This document shows positions 9,635 through 18,944 of a stretch of DNA of 64,000 bases, in pieces; the stretch's first letter is position 1; each line of letters opens with the position of its first letter. The position numbers were made by a program, and so were the translations under genes. The stretch lies in NCBI GenBank assembly GCA_019423565.1, contig JAHZBE010000002.1, positions 1 through 64,000 of the forward strand, in the 5' to 3' direction. This stretch comes from a bacterium (GTDB lineage: Bacteria; Bacillota_I; Bacilli_A; RF39; UBA660). The notes below the pieces were generated by a model. That model searched no databases, was not told the DNA's origin, and worked only from the letters and a program-made list of their open reading frames with translations.

Positions 9635-12600
9635 CTAATTTTTTCAATTTTTTCACCAAGTATTGAATATAAATAAGTATTAACATGTCTTTTTGTTTTA
9701 TTTTCAATATATTTCTTATAACCATTTAATTGTTTTATATAATTTTCATCAATTATATTTTTAAGTTTGTAATCAATAATATCTATATGATCAGGATATA
9801 TAAGCATTAAATCTATTATTCCATGATATTTTTCATTTTCTTCTTCATAAACAAATTCGTATTCTTTATGTATTTGTGCATTTTTTATATTTTTTAGTAA
9901 ATCATTATCTAAAAACTTAATAATTTTATTCTTTATAAAATTATCCATATTATCAAAATTTGGATTTATAAAATCAGTTACTTCAAGAGCATAATGCATA
10001 TCAAGTCCAAATTTTATTGAATCATTTTCTTCTTTTGTAATTAATTTAGTCATCTTTTTAGAAAATGATTTTTCATCTAATTCTTCATTCTCAATTAAGA
10101 TTTCTTTTATGTCAAATTTCTCATCTGTTTTAGTTATATAATCTAAATAATTTGTCTGTTTTATTTTTTTATAGTCTTTAGTTATATCTATTTTTTCTAT
10201 ATCTATATTAGTTATATAATCATTAAAATTATCAATTACAGATAACATTATATCCTTAAATGACCTATATTTAATTCTATCTTTACTTTTTTTACCTTGA
10301 TTTAAATCAGTTACTAAAATCATTTTTTCTTTTGCCCTCGTAAGCGCTACATAAAATAATCTAATTTTTTCACTTATTTCTTCTTTAATATAATCTTCTT
10401 TTAATAAATATTTATATATTGTATTATTTATTCCTTCATCAAAATATGGTGAAATTATTCCATATTTATTATCAAAAATAAATTTGTCATTTAAATCACT
10501 AATATTAAATTTTGAATATAATCCAGAGTAATAACAGATATGATATTCAAGTCCCTTGGATTTATGAATAGTCATTATCTTAACGCTATTACTTTCACCA
10601 CTATTTCTATTTATTTTGATATCATATCCTTTGGTAGTTAAATCTTTTAAATAATTTATAAAATCATAAATATCCATATTATTATCTATAAAACTAGTAG
10701 ATGAATTAAGTAAATAATCAAGTATCGTTATATTTGAATTAACATTACCTATTTTTGATATATTTTCATATATTTTAAATGTATCAATTATTTCTACTAT
10801 TAAAGAATTAATATTTACATAATCTAATTTTTCACTTATACTCTTTGCTTTTATATATAAATCATTATCTTTAAATGAGTTATTATTAAATATATCAAAT
10901 ATCTCTTCATCACTCATTTCAAACAAGAAACTTCTCGCAACTGATATAAACATATATTTAAATTCAACATCTAAATTTTTTTCATAAATTTTACTTATTA
11001 GTATTAATAAATTTTTAAGTACTTTTAATATAACTTCTTCTATTATAGATTCATCTTTTTCTATAGTTAGTGGAACATTTAAATACTCAAATATTCTTTT
11101 ATATAAATCAAAGTTACTAGATTTATCCATAAGAATAACGAAATCATTATATTCTGCATTTCTAATAATAAGTTCATCTTTATCAAATATTTTATAATTA
11201 TTATTTATTTTTTCTTTTATATCATTCGCAATTATAAATGCTTCAATTTCTTCCTTTTTAAATAATCCTTTTGAATCATATTCATAATTATATATTTCAA
11301 AATCATTATTTTGATTTAGTTTTCCTTCATTATTATAAGTTAAGTTTCCAAATACCATTTCATGTGATTCTTTATAATTTGCGCCACCTATTTCATCATC
11401 CATAATAATTCTAAATACATCATTTATATTGTTTAAAACTTCTTCTCTAGATCTAAAATTTTTATTTAAATCTATCTTTATCCCACCATTATTATTTTTA
11501 TAATTATCATACTTATTTTTAAATATATATGGATTTGCATTTCTAAATCTATATATTGATTGTTTTATATCACCAACCATATATACATTATTATTCGAAA
11601 TAAGAGAAATAAATTCTTCTTGAACATTATTAGTATCTTGGTATTCATCTATCATTATTTCATTTAAACTATTTTTTATTTCTTCTCTAGCAAATGGAAA
11701 TTCTTTTAATATTCTTATTGAAAGAGCTGCTACATCATTAAATTCATACATATTATTTTCAAGTTTATATTTTGTTATTCTATCATTTAAAAGTGTTAAT
11801 ATATCTATTATGCATTCTACGTATTTCTTAGTAGATAAAATACTTTTATATATTTCATCTGTTGATTCATATATACATATATTTTTAAGTTCTTTTATTC
11901 CATCATTTATTTCTTCTTTTAGTTCTTTTTCCTCATCTGATAATTTTTGCATTCTTGGCATACTTACTGATAAGTTTATTTTAACATCTCTATAGTTTTC
12001 ACTATTTAATAGTGGACTTAACGAATCAAGTAATTTAGTATAATTTTTCCCATCCATTAAAAATGATAATTCTTTTACATTTTCTTCTATTTTTTCTTTC
12101 TTTTTAAGAATACTTTTTTCAAATAAATCTATATCATTTCTTATTTTTTCTTCATTAAAGTATTCATTTATATATTTTTCTAAATATTCTTTCTTATCTG
12201 TTTTAAGTTCTAGTTTTGAATATATATTTAATAAATAATTTCTTATTTCTTTATCATCTTTTGTGCAAAAAGTACTAATAAATTCTTCAAATTTTTCATT
12301 TTTTTCTTCATATAATTCTTCAAATATATTATCTAGTATTTCCTCTTTTTTAATTTGAACAAGTGTTGAATCAGTAATACAAATATTCTTTGGTAAATTA
12401 AGTAAATAATGATATTTTTTAAGTACTGATAAGGAATAACTATCAAATGTAGTTATATATGCTGAATCAATTAATTCTAATTGTGCTGAAAGAGATGGTT
12501 CTTTCTTTATTTTTTTTCTTATTCTTTCTTTCATTTCTTTTGCAGCAGCTTTAGTAAACGTTAAAATAAGAAGTTCATTTACATTTACTCCTTCTTTTAA

Positions 12601-12720
12601 TTTTCTAAGTACTCTTTCAGATAAAACCGCTGTTTTACCAGATCCAGCACCAGCAGATACAATTATATTTGTACCATCTTTATTTATCGCATCACTTTGT
12701 TCTTTTGTCCAATTTGGCAT
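9628..12720 (-). CDS. addA: ATP-dependent helicase/nuclease subunit A (AddA)
   Basis: AddA is the UvrD-like helicase and nuclease subunit of the AddAB complex that processes double-strand breaks for recombination. Walker A is VSAGAGSGKTAVL near the N terminus; MIDEYQDTN (Walker B), GDIKQSIYRFR, MTIHKSKGLEY and FYVALTRAKEKM are the later helicase motifs. Near the C terminus GIIDLM and IIDYK form the RecB-type nuclease core. At 1030 residues it is shorter than Bacillus AddA (about 1230). The ATG at 12720 follows AGGTG; an upstream in-frame GTG is part of that site. It is separated from addB by about 3.8 kb of other genes, which is unusual. Confidence 0.93.
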   Translation of the reverse strand: MPNWTKEQSDAINKDGTNIIVSAGAGSGKTAVLSERVLRKLKEGVNVNELLILTFTKAAAKEMKERIRKKIKKEPSLSAQLELIDSAYITTFDSYSLSVLKKYHYLLNLPKNICITDSTLVQIKKEEILDNIFEELYEEKNEKFEEFISTFCTKDDKEIRNYLLNIYSKLELKTDKKEYLEKYINEYFNEEKIRNDIDLFEKSILKKKEKIEENVKELSFLMDGKNYTKLLDSLSPLLNSENYRDVKINLSVSMPRMQKLSDEEKELKEEINDGIKELKNICIYESTDEIYKSILSTKKYVECIIDILTLLNDRITKYKLENNMYEFNDVAALSIRILKEFPFAREEIKNSLNEIMIDEYQDTNNVQEEFISLISNNNVYMVGDIKQSIYRFRNANPYIFKNKYDNYKNNNGGIKIDLNKNFRSREEVLNNINDVFRIIMDDEIGGANYKESHEMVFGNLTYNNEGKLNQNNDFEIYNYEYDSKGLFKKEEIEAFIIANDIKEKINNNYKIFDKDELIIRNAEYNDFVILMDKSSNFDLYKRIFEYLNVPLTIEKDESIIEEVILKVLKNLLILISKIYEKNLDVEFKYMFISVARSFLFEMSDEEIFDIFNNNSFKDNDLYIKAKSISEKLDYVNINSLIVEIIDTFKIYENISKIGNVNSNITILDYLLNSSTSFIDNNMDIYDFINYLKDLTTKGYDIKINRNSGESNSVKIMTIHKSKGLEYHICYYSGLYSKFNISDLNDKFIFDNKYGIISPYFDEGINNTIYKYLLKEDYIKEEISEKIRLFYVALTRAKEKMILVTDLNQGKKSKDRIKYRSFKDIMLSVIDNFNDYITNIDIEKIDITKDYKKIKQTNYLDYITKTDEKFDIKEILIENEELDEKSFSKKMTKLITKEENDSIKFGLDMHYALEVTDFINPNFDNMDNFIKNKIIKFLDNDLLKNIKNAQIHKEYEFVYEEENEKYHGIIDLMLIYPDHIDIIDYKLKNIIDENYIKQLNGYKKYIENKTKRHVNTYLYSILGEKIEKISC

Positions 12721-12822
12721 ACTTTTCACCTATCTTTTCGTATATAAAAATAGTACCATAAATGTACTATTTTATCAATTGATTATTAATTAATTTTTTG
12801 TTAACTTTTTATAATTTTTCCC

Positions 12823-12851
12823 TTGTATTATAAGCATTATTACTATATAAT
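12823..12851 (+). promoter_or_regulatory. Promoter of the small hydrophobic peptide mRNA
   Basis: TTGTAT (12823-12828) and TATAAT (12846-12851) are 17 bases apart. Transcription should start near 12858, about 60 bases before the peptide's ATG. Confidence 0.65.
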
Positions 12852-12862
12852 TTTATTAGGAA

Positions 12863-13090
12863 CATTTAATGTGAGTGTCGTCCTCCAATCTTTAAAAAGA
12901 AAGGAGGTTGATATTGATGAAAATTAAAACTTTTATAATAAAAGTTTTAAAACTCATTGCTATCATTTTATTACTTTCTACATTACTAGTATTAGCAATA
13001 AAAAAATAGACACTCATCATCTTTGATTGAGTGTCAACTCATTAATTTAGAGGCGACATTCACTCGACAAATTAAATGCTCCTCTTTTTT
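12863..13090 (+). promoter_or_regulatory. Self-complementary mRNA ends, sequestered SD and terminator
   Basis: CATTTAAT (12863-12870) is complementary to ATTAAATG (13071-13078). GTGAGTGTCGTCCTC (12871-12885) pairs with GAGGCGACATTCAC (13050-13063), with one mismatch and one bulge. CCTCC (12882-12886) can instead pair with the ribosome site GGAGG (12903-12907). Three copies of GAGTGTC/GACACTC (12873, 13009, 13029) allow further alternative hairpins. AGAGG (13049) with CCTCT (13081) and six T form the terminator. Fold-back of 5' on 3' ends is typical of inert type I toxin mRNAs. Confidence 0.6.
12917..13009 (+). CDS. 30-residue hydrophobic peptide, candidate type I toxin
   Basis: A 30-codon ORF with a near-perfect ribosome site (AGGAGG, 9 bases before the ATG). 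The peptide starts MKIKTFIIKVLKL, continues as one hydrophobic helix (residues about 13-28) and ends AIKK. One membrane helix flanked by lysines is the form of type I toxins such as those of the Ldr/Ibs or Bsr groups, which damage membranes when overexpressed; no exact family match was recognised. It has its own promoter and terminator. The mRNA ends pair with one another and with the ribosome site region. It lies opposite in strand to all its neighbours, between GNAT and addA. No antisense promoter was found, so control could be cis fold-back alone. Confidence 0.6.
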   Translation: MKIKTFIIKVLKLIAIILLLSTLLVLAIKK

Positions 13091-13163
13091 ATTTTATGAA
13101 GTTTCCTTCATCTGTATTCATAATATCACATATTTTATTTTTTTTCAATATATGTACTAACTT

Positions 13164-13676
13164 TTATATTTCTTTAAAATATACACTTCTAGATTCTCCA
13201 CTGCTAGTTTTATATGTTTCTACAAACTTATAACCATCACTAATAAAATTATTAATACTATAAATATTATCTGGATGAACTTTAGTAAATATATATCTTT
13301 TTCCTATACTTTTACAATACTTATCTAATAATTCAAGCATTTGTTTTTGAAATTTATTTCCTACATATTTTGGATTAACCATAATTGAACCACAAGACCC
13401 AACTAATTTTTCATCATAATTTAAATTATGTTTTTTTAATGTCTTACTATTTGATGGAATATATAACATAGAACAAACTATTATATTATTATCATAAAAG
13501 TTAAATAGTTTACCCTCATTATTAAGAATATTTTTTAATTCATTTAAAGAAAATTCTCCTAGCCAAGAAGGTTCTTTCATATTACTTTTTACATATTTAT
13601 AAAACGCTAAATATTCATCTATATCATTATTTTCACTAATACAATTAAATTCATTTATTTTCATATTATTTACCAT
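13164..13676 (-). CDS. GNAT-family acetyltransferase
   Basis: A protein of up to 170 residues with the GNAT order of elements: a hydrophobic strand (IIVCSMLYIPS), a central strand (CGSIMVNPKYVG), the acetyl-CoA loop region KFQKQMLELLDKYCKS and a C-terminal HPDNIYSINNFISDGYKFVETY block that closes the fold. The acceptor is unknown. No strong ribosome site is visible before either of two possible ATGs (13676, 13664), so the start is uncertain. It is one of the accessory genes between addB and addA. Confidence 0.78.
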   Translation of the reverse strand: MVNNMKINEFNCISENNDIDEYLAFYKYVKSNMKEPSWLGEFSLNELKNILNNEGKLFNFYDNNIIVCSMLYIPSNSKTLKKHNLNYDEKLVGSCGSIMVNPKYVGNKFQKQMLELLDKYCKSIGKRYIFTKVHPDNIYSINNFISDGYKFVETYKTSSGESRSVYFKEI

Positions 13677-13707
13677 TTAATTTACACTATTACCTTTTAA
13701 CAATCCT

Positions 13708-14727
13708 TTAATATTTTTGTATTTTCTTTGCTAAACTTTTTATATCTTTTTCTAATTCATCAACATCAGTTTTATCATCAGAATTTATTTTTTTATCTAT
13801 ACTTTTAAGTACACCTGGAATATCTTCTCTATAATGATAAAGCTTACTTGTATAATGGCTAGAAAGATGTTCTGCAAGCTTTGTTTTATATTCACCAATT
13901 GCATAATAACATACTAAAAATGCATATTTTTTATTATCCTTATTACCTACCATTTCTTTAATAATTTTTCTATAATTATTACTTTCTACTGTTTTTGGAT
14001 TAGTCATTACAGCATATAAGAAGCTACCAATTTCTTGATTTTCTGCAAGTATTTTCATATCTTCTAAATGATATTTACTTTTTAATGAAACAGGATTAGT
14101 AGCTAAAATATTTATTCCGCACTCTGGGTATGAATAAATTGATTGAGATGAACTTGAACCATATTTCATAATCATATTTAAATCTTCTCTATGATATCCA
14201 CTTTTTATTGAAGCACTACACTCAGCAATGTTTGCGATTGCTTTTTGAACAATAGAATCTTTTTTTGCAGCACTAGTATCTTTTGCTGTAACAAGAAGTT
14301 CAAAATCCTCATCGTGATATGGGCTATTTATAAAATCATGGCTACCAATTATCCATAATGATGTTTTAGCACAATCTGCTCTTTTTAATGTTTCTATATC
14401 TTTATAAAATTTCTCACTTTTTAAAAATTCAGGTTTAACTAAATTTTCAAATAAATGTTCATATCCTTCTGCATTATCAATACTTACAATTGCATTTACT
14501 CTATTTAAATAATCGTCTGTATTTAATAGATTTTCATCAATCAATAATTTTGTATCAAACTTTATTTTTTCACTATCAATATTTAGACTCAAAATATTTT
14601 TAATTTGTAATTTATTTAACTTGGATATCCATTTTAACATTTCTTTTGTTGATGAAAATTCTCCTAATAAATCATATATAATTATCTTATCAACAATATT
14701 TTGTGTATTTAATTTTCTTTTTCTCAT
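13708..14727 (-). CDS. Hypothetical protein with ~41-residue YHxED repeats
   Basis: A 339-residue protein of unknown family. It contains a repeated pattern: SPYHDEDFELL (Y137), SGYHREDLNMI (Y178) and SKYHLEDMKIL (Y219), spaced exactly 41 residues, with weaker copies before (EKFYKDIETL, Y108) and after (NNYRKIIKEM, Y252; KLYHYREDI near 300). The regularity suggests an alpha-helical solenoid used for protein binding. There is no signal peptide or membrane segment. The ribosome site is GGGAGG. It lies in the accessory block between addB and addA. Confidence 0.65.
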   Translation of the reverse strand: MRKRKLNTQNIVDKIIIYDLLGEFSSTKEMLKWISKLNKLQIKNILSLNIDSEKIKFDTKLLIDENLLNTDDYLNRVNAIVSIDNAEGYEHLFENLVKPEFLKSEKFYKDIETLKRADCAKTSLWIIGSHDFINSPYHDEDFELLVTAKDTSAAKKDSIVQKAIANIAECSASIKSGYHREDLNMIMKYGSSSSQSIYSYPECGINILATNPVSLKSKYHLEDMKILAENQEIGSFLYAVMTNPKTVESNNYRKIIKEMVGNKDNKKYAFLVCYYAIGEYKTKLAEHLSSHYTSKLYHYREDIPGVLKSIDKKINSDDKTDVDELEKDIKSLAKKIQKY

Positions 14728-14777
14728 AATAAAAACCTCCCAATAATCAAATTATAACATACTTTATACTTTTTTAA

Positions 14778-15260
14778 CTAATTTTCCTTTATAACATAAT
14801 GAAATATGCCTGTATCGTTTAATATATTTTCTTTTATACTATTTGGAAGTAAATTAAATTCATTTAATTTTGATAGTTCAATCCACTTAAAATGATGATG
14901 TATTATGAAACCATTATCATTTTCTATTCTGTTTAAATCAAAATTTTTTAAATCTTCTACTTCACTTAATTCAACTTTATAATAAAAATCTATTTCATGA
15001 GTTTTATCTTTATCAAAATTAGTAAAAAAATTCTCAATAATACCCATAAATTTAACTACCTTAAAATCAAGATTTGTCTCTTCTTTTATTTCTCTAATCA
15101 TACCTTCACTAGATGTTTCACCTAAATTTACATATCCACCAGGTAAACAATATGATTCTTCTGTTCTATATTTATCAACTAATAATTTACCTTCATGGAT
15201 AAATACAGCAGATACTCTAAATTTAAACTTTAAATCATCTGTTGTTATTTTAATATCCAT
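14778..15260 (-). CDS. Nudix hydrolase (MutT-like)
   Basis: A 160-residue Nudix protein. The Nudix box is GGYVNLGETSSEGMIREIKE followed by ETNL, with the REUXEE core intact, so it should bind Mg2+ and hydrolyse a nucleoside-diphosphate derivative. The beta strand before it (FRVSAVFIHEGKLLVDK) is typical. GGAATAGTAA precedes the ATG. A short remnant of a HAD phosphatase C terminus lies directly upstream, so this gene may come from a tandem duplication of the HAD-Nudix unit. Substrate unknown. Confidence 0.83.
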   Translation of the reverse strand: MDIKITTDDLKFKFRVSAVFIHEGKLLVDKYRTEESYCLPGGYVNLGETSSEGMIREIKEETNLDFKVVKFMGIIENFFTNFDKDKTHEIDFYYKVELSEVEDLKNFDLNRIENDNGFIIHHHFKWIELSKLNEFNLLPNSIKENILNDTGIFHYVIKEN

Positions 15261-15267
15261 TTACTAT

Positions 15268-15312
15268 TCCTTCTTTCATCATTAAATATCTATAAATTTC
15301 TCCCCAGTTATT
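15268..15312 (-). pseudogene. C-terminal remnant of a HAD phosphatase paralogue
   Basis: On the minus strand, 15312-15268 reads in one frame NNWGEIYRYLMMKEG. This matches the end of the intact HAD gene at 15.9-16.5 kb (NNWGEIYRCLMMNEN) almost residue for residue. No upstream part remains, because the preceding Nudix gene ends inside it. It is best explained as scar tissue from a duplicated HAD-Nudix unit. Confidence 0.7.
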
Positions 15313-15886
15313 TAATTTTTTTAGTACTATAGCATATATATGCTTGTATTAAATCTTTATCCATTAAATTTTCAGGGACATCATTAGTATTAAAGAATTC
15401 TAATCTTTTAGTTTCAGAATCACCTTTTAATTTATAATTATTAGTTATATCTGCTAAATATAATGATGTATTATTATATACTATATCTCCATTTGGATAA
15501 CTATTTTTTCTACTTTCTCCAGATAATGTATCAATCAAAATCAATTTATTACTATCAAGTTCTATTCCTGTTTCTTCATATGCTTCACGAACTGCAGTTT
15601 GTCGCAAATTTTCTCCTAGTTCTTGACATCCACCAGGTAATCCCCATTTATTTCGATCTGTTCTTTCTTGAAGTAATATTTTACCTTCTTCATTTCTAAT
15701 TATTACAGCCGCACCTGTTTGGATAAATGGAATGTGTCTTATTCTTTCATCTAATGCCATTCTAAATAAAACAGGATATCCTCCATAATTAGCACTTAAA
15801 TTTAATAATTGTTCCTCATCTAAATTCATTACAAGATTTACAAACTCTTCGTGAGTATAATCTTTCATTCTTTTATAATTATTCAT
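15308..15886 (-). CDS. Nudix hydrolase with N-terminal extension
   Basis: A 192-residue Nudix protein with an N-terminal helical extension of about 55 residues before the domain. The Nudix box is GGCQELGENLRQTAVREAYE followed by ETGI, a full consensus match. AAGGAG before the ATG is a good ribosome site. It begins 4 bases after the HAD gene, so the two are surely co-transcribed and perhaps act in nucleotide clean-up together. The extension resembles that of Nudix proteins acting on ADP-ribose or nucleoside diphosphates, but the substrate is not clear. Confidence 0.85.
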   Translation of the reverse strand: MNNYKRMKDYTHEEFVNLVMNLDEEQLLNLSANYGGYPVLFRMALDERIRHIPFIQTGAAVIIRNEEGKILLQERTDRNKWGLPGGCQELGENLRQTAVREAYEETGIELDSNKLILIDTLSGESRKNSYPNGDIVYNNTSLYLADITNNYKLKGDSETKRLEFFNTNDVPENLMDKDLIQAYICYSTKKIK

Positions 15887-15890
15887 ATGC

Positions 15891-16478
15891 TTACTCCTTA
15901 TCTATCAAATTTTCATTCATCATTAAACATCTATAGATTTCTCCCCAATTATTAACATTTTTAATATATTCATTTTCTTCTAATTTATCTGATGCGTTAT
16001 TTTTAAAATATAGTGCATGTATATTATTATTAAAAGCATTAACACAAATGGCGCTATCATCATCTATTATATAATCTACTTTTTCTTCTATAAACTTACC
16101 TATCTTTTTGTGTTCATTATTATATACTGTAACCATATTTAAATTAACCTTTTCAAATTTTTCTAAAGCATATTTCATTTCTTCATCACTTCTTGCAGTA
16201 ACAATTATAATATCAAAATATTTAGTTAATTTTGGAATTACTATTTCTGCACCTGTCATTATATTTGCATTTTCTAATATAGTTTTTGAATAGTTATTAT
16301 AAAACGAACTATATTCATTTTCATCCCAATTATATCTTTTTTGAAAGGTTCTCTCTGAGTTATTAATAATATTATTGCCTTTTTTTACATCTACATCATA
16401 CATTTCTGTATAAACTCTATATAAATTTTCTGAATCAAATACTACTCCATCTAAATCAAGTACTAATTTCTTTTTCAT
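15891..16478 (-). CDS. HAD-family phosphatase, 5'-nucleotidase-like
   Basis: A 195-residue haloacid dehalogenase-fold phosphatase. Motif I is LDLDGVVFDS (catalytic Asp pair), motif II IIVTARSDEE, and motifs III/IV are in the KKIGKFIEEK and VDYIIDDDSAICV regions. The compact size and second motif resemble the NT5C / YorS-type 5'-nucleotidases. The ATG at 16478 has GAGGTG six bases upstream; an earlier GTG is part of that site. It overlaps no gene but lies 4 bases before the Nudix gene. A duplicate C-terminal scrap lies at 15268-15312. Confidence 0.82.
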   Translation of the reverse strand: MKKKLVLDLDGVVFDSENLYRVYTEMYDVDVKKGNNIINNSERTFQKRYNWDENEYSSFYNNYSKTILENANIMTGAEIVIPKLTKYFDIIIVTARSDEEMKYALEKFEKVNLNMVTVYNNEHKKIGKFIEEKVDYIIDDDSAICVNAFNNNIHALYFKNNASDKLEENEYIKNVNNWGEIYRCLMMNENLIDKE

Positions 16479-16524
16479 TGTCTTCACCTCTTAATCACAT
16501 TTTATCATAAACAAAATTTCATTT

Positions 16525-18888
16525 CTATAAAAAATCTAAATTATTATGTTCATCTAAAATAACAACATCTTCTTCTTTCATAAAACAAATATCACTATAT
16601 TTACAAAAACTACATCCAATATTATCTTTTCCTACCCTCTTAGGATTTATATCAAATTTAGCATCTAATATATTATCAAATGCATTATCTATATTATCTT
16701 TTACAATTTCTATTAACTTATTAATTTTTTCTTCTGATAATACCTTTGAATATGCATAAAATCCATTTTGTCCAAATTTTAAAGATTTTACTACTTCACT
16801 ATCTGTATATGAAAAATCAAATTTTGATGCTAATTCTGGCTCATCAATTGTATAACCTAATAATTTTAAATTATCTTCTTTTTGCTGTTCATATGTCTTT
16901 TTTGGATCTCTAACTATTTCATTATTAAGAATTTTTTGTAAATAGAATCCTATTACTTCAGCATTTTTAAATAAACCTTCTTTTGCTAAATAAAGATAAA
17001 CAGGAAGCTGCATATCAATTCCATATATTGTATTATTAAGGTTTGTATGTGGAAAACCTGTTTTATAATCTATTATTACAAGATATGTTTTATTATTTTC
17101 TTCTTTATAAAGTAATTTATCAATAATACCCATAAATGTTAATTTAATATTACCTTCTTTATTTATATATACTTTATTTTCATAAAGTGATTTATCTAAT
17201 GAATTAAAACTATTTTGTTTATTAATTGTATCTATAATAAATCTTAACTCTTCTTTTAATTTTTTCATAAAGAATTCTTCTTTATTACTAAAATCATATG
17301 CTTTTATAACATTTTCAAATTCTAAATCAAAATCAAAATTTTCTTTAAATGCTTTTGATAATACATCATGAAATATTGTACCTATACTTTGCGCAAATGT
17401 TTCTTCAAACTCAGTTATTTTAAGTATATTATTTAAATAATATCTAAATGCGCATCTATTATAATTATCAATACTAGAATAAGATAATAATAATTTACCA
17501 TTTAAACTATCATTAAATTTTTCTTTATTTATACCCTTAAACTTATTATCATATTTTAAATAATTATCATTTAATCTATTTGCATACAAAATACCTAAAT
17601 CTTTATCGTTTTCTCCAAATTTAATTAAATTATCTAACTTTTCTGAAAGTAATAATTCATTATATTTTTTAGAATAATTATACTTTTTTTCTATATTTTT
17701 TATAACATTTAAATTCATATCACTTATTAATAATGATGGCATATAACTATCAAAATTAGTCTTTAATTTATATGTTATAAATAGATTTTTTATTGATCTA
17801 ATACTATTTATTATTGCATTTTTTTCTAAACTATTTTTTTCGTATGATTTTTCTATATTTAATTTTTCTTTTTCAATATCACTTAAATAATCTTCATCTT
17901 TATATATTTTTGGAATATTACCCATATTAAATCCAATTAAAAATACATAATCATTTTCACTTATTATATTATCTTTTAAATCTATTATATTAACTGCGTT
18001 CTTCTTTTTTATTTCTTTTAAATGCTTTTTTGAAATTTCATTTTTAAGTATATAAATTAATATATTTTTTTCTTTAACAAAAGTATATTTATTTAATATC
18101 TTTATTATTTCATCTACAATATATTTATTACTTAAAATAGTCATATCATATTTGTTTGTTATAAAATCTAATGTTTCATCTATATTATTATTTTCTAAAA
18201 TATCAATTAAATCTTTTGCAATTAAACTTGATTTTATACTTTTATTATCTTTTATATTTAGGTTAATATTAAACATTTTAAACATTCTTTTTATATCATT
18301 TTCATATTCACTTGTTACATTACAAAGTTTTATATTATTAATATCAACTCCATTATTTAATAAATCAATTATCTTACTTAATATAAAATATATTTCATCC
18401 TTTATATCTTCAAACTCATAAACATCATGATTAAAATCTAATACATTTTTATTTATAATTTGTGCGTTTATTCCTTTTTTCTTTAAAATATCTAAATCAA
18501 ACTTACTTATATAATCATAACCATATATTTTTATTTTTTTATTATCTATTAACTTATCAATATTTTTATCATAAATTAAAAGATTATTTTCTATTAATTC
18601 ATTTTTTATTTTAGTTAATTTATTTGTTTTATCTGATAAATTATTAACCGCATATTTTAAATTATTTAAATATATATTTGCTACATCATAATTCATATCA
18701 TATTTTTTTATTAAATAGTATATACTTCTTTCATCATAAGTAAATGTTAAAGAATCAATTAATTCTTTTAAAGACATAAATTTAATATTATAAATTTTAT
18801 CTAAACTTGATACTTCTTTTATAACATTTTCTTTCATGTTATTTGGAAGCACTAAAATCATATTATTTTCTATTAATTCATTTAACAT
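16525..18888 (-). CDS. addB: AddB/RexB-like PD-(D/E)XK nuclease subunit
   Basis: A 787-residue protein related to AddB/RexB, partner of AddA. The C-terminal nuclease has LLYKEENNKTYLVIIDYKTG (the D...DYK core). Cysteines at YNRCAFRYYL and GCSFCKYSDICF match the four ligands of the AddB iron-sulfur cluster. The N terminus (ILVLPNN) has no GxxGxGKS Walker A loop. In this it resembles streptococcal RexB rather than Bacillus AddB, which is about 1166 residues. The ATG at 18888 follows AAAAGGTG. addA is not adjacent but 3.8 kb downstream. Confidence 0.85.
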   Translation of the reverse strand: MLNELIENNMILVLPNNMKENVIKEVSSLDKIYNIKFMSLKELIDSLTFTYDERSIYYLIKKYDMNYDVANIYLNNLKYAVNNLSDKTNKLTKIKNELIENNLLIYDKNIDKLIDNKKIKIYGYDYISKFDLDILKKKGINAQIINKNVLDFNHDVYEFEDIKDEIYFILSKIIDLLNNGVDINNIKLCNVTSEYENDIKRMFKMFNINLNIKDNKSIKSSLIAKDLIDILENNNIDETLDFITNKYDMTILSNKYIVDEIIKILNKYTFVKEKNILIYILKNEISKKHLKEIKKKNAVNIIDLKDNIISENDYVFLIGFNMGNIPKIYKDEDYLSDIEKEKLNIEKSYEKNSLEKNAIINSIRSIKNLFITYKLKTNFDSYMPSLLISDMNLNVIKNIEKKYNYSKKYNELLLSEKLDNLIKFGENDKDLGILYANRLNDNYLKYDNKFKGINKEKFNDSLNGKLLLSYSSIDNYNRCAFRYYLNNILKITEFEETFAQSIGTIFHDVLSKAFKENFDFDLEFENVIKAYDFSNKEEFFMKKLKEELRFIIDTINKQNSFNSLDKSLYENKVYINKEGNIKLTFMGIIDKLLYKEENNKTYLVIIDYKTGFPHTNLNNTIYGIDMQLPVYLYLAKEGLFKNAEVIGFYLQKILNNEIVRDPKKTYEQQKEDNLKLLGYTIDEPELASKFDFSYTDSEVVKSLKFGQNGFYAYSKVLSEEKINKLIEIVKDNIDNAFDNILDAKFDINPKRVGKDNIGCSFCKYSDICFMKEEDVVILDEHNNLDFL

Positions 18889-18917
18889 ATCATTCACCTT
18901 TTTAATTATAACATAAC

Positions 18918-18944
18918 AAAAAAAATACGCCTATATTAGCGCAT
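18918..18944 (-). terminator. Terminator after kinase-like genes
   Basis: On the minus strand ATGCGC pairs with GCGTAT (one G-U) and is followed by eight T. It overlaps the last codons of the kinase-like gene ending at 18936. Confidence 0.65.

Noticed and set aside
12840..13090. Fst/par-type convergent toxin-antitoxin
   Set aside because: Fst loci carry direct repeats so that the opposing RNA is complementary; here the repeats are inverted on one strand, and no minus-strand promoter was found.
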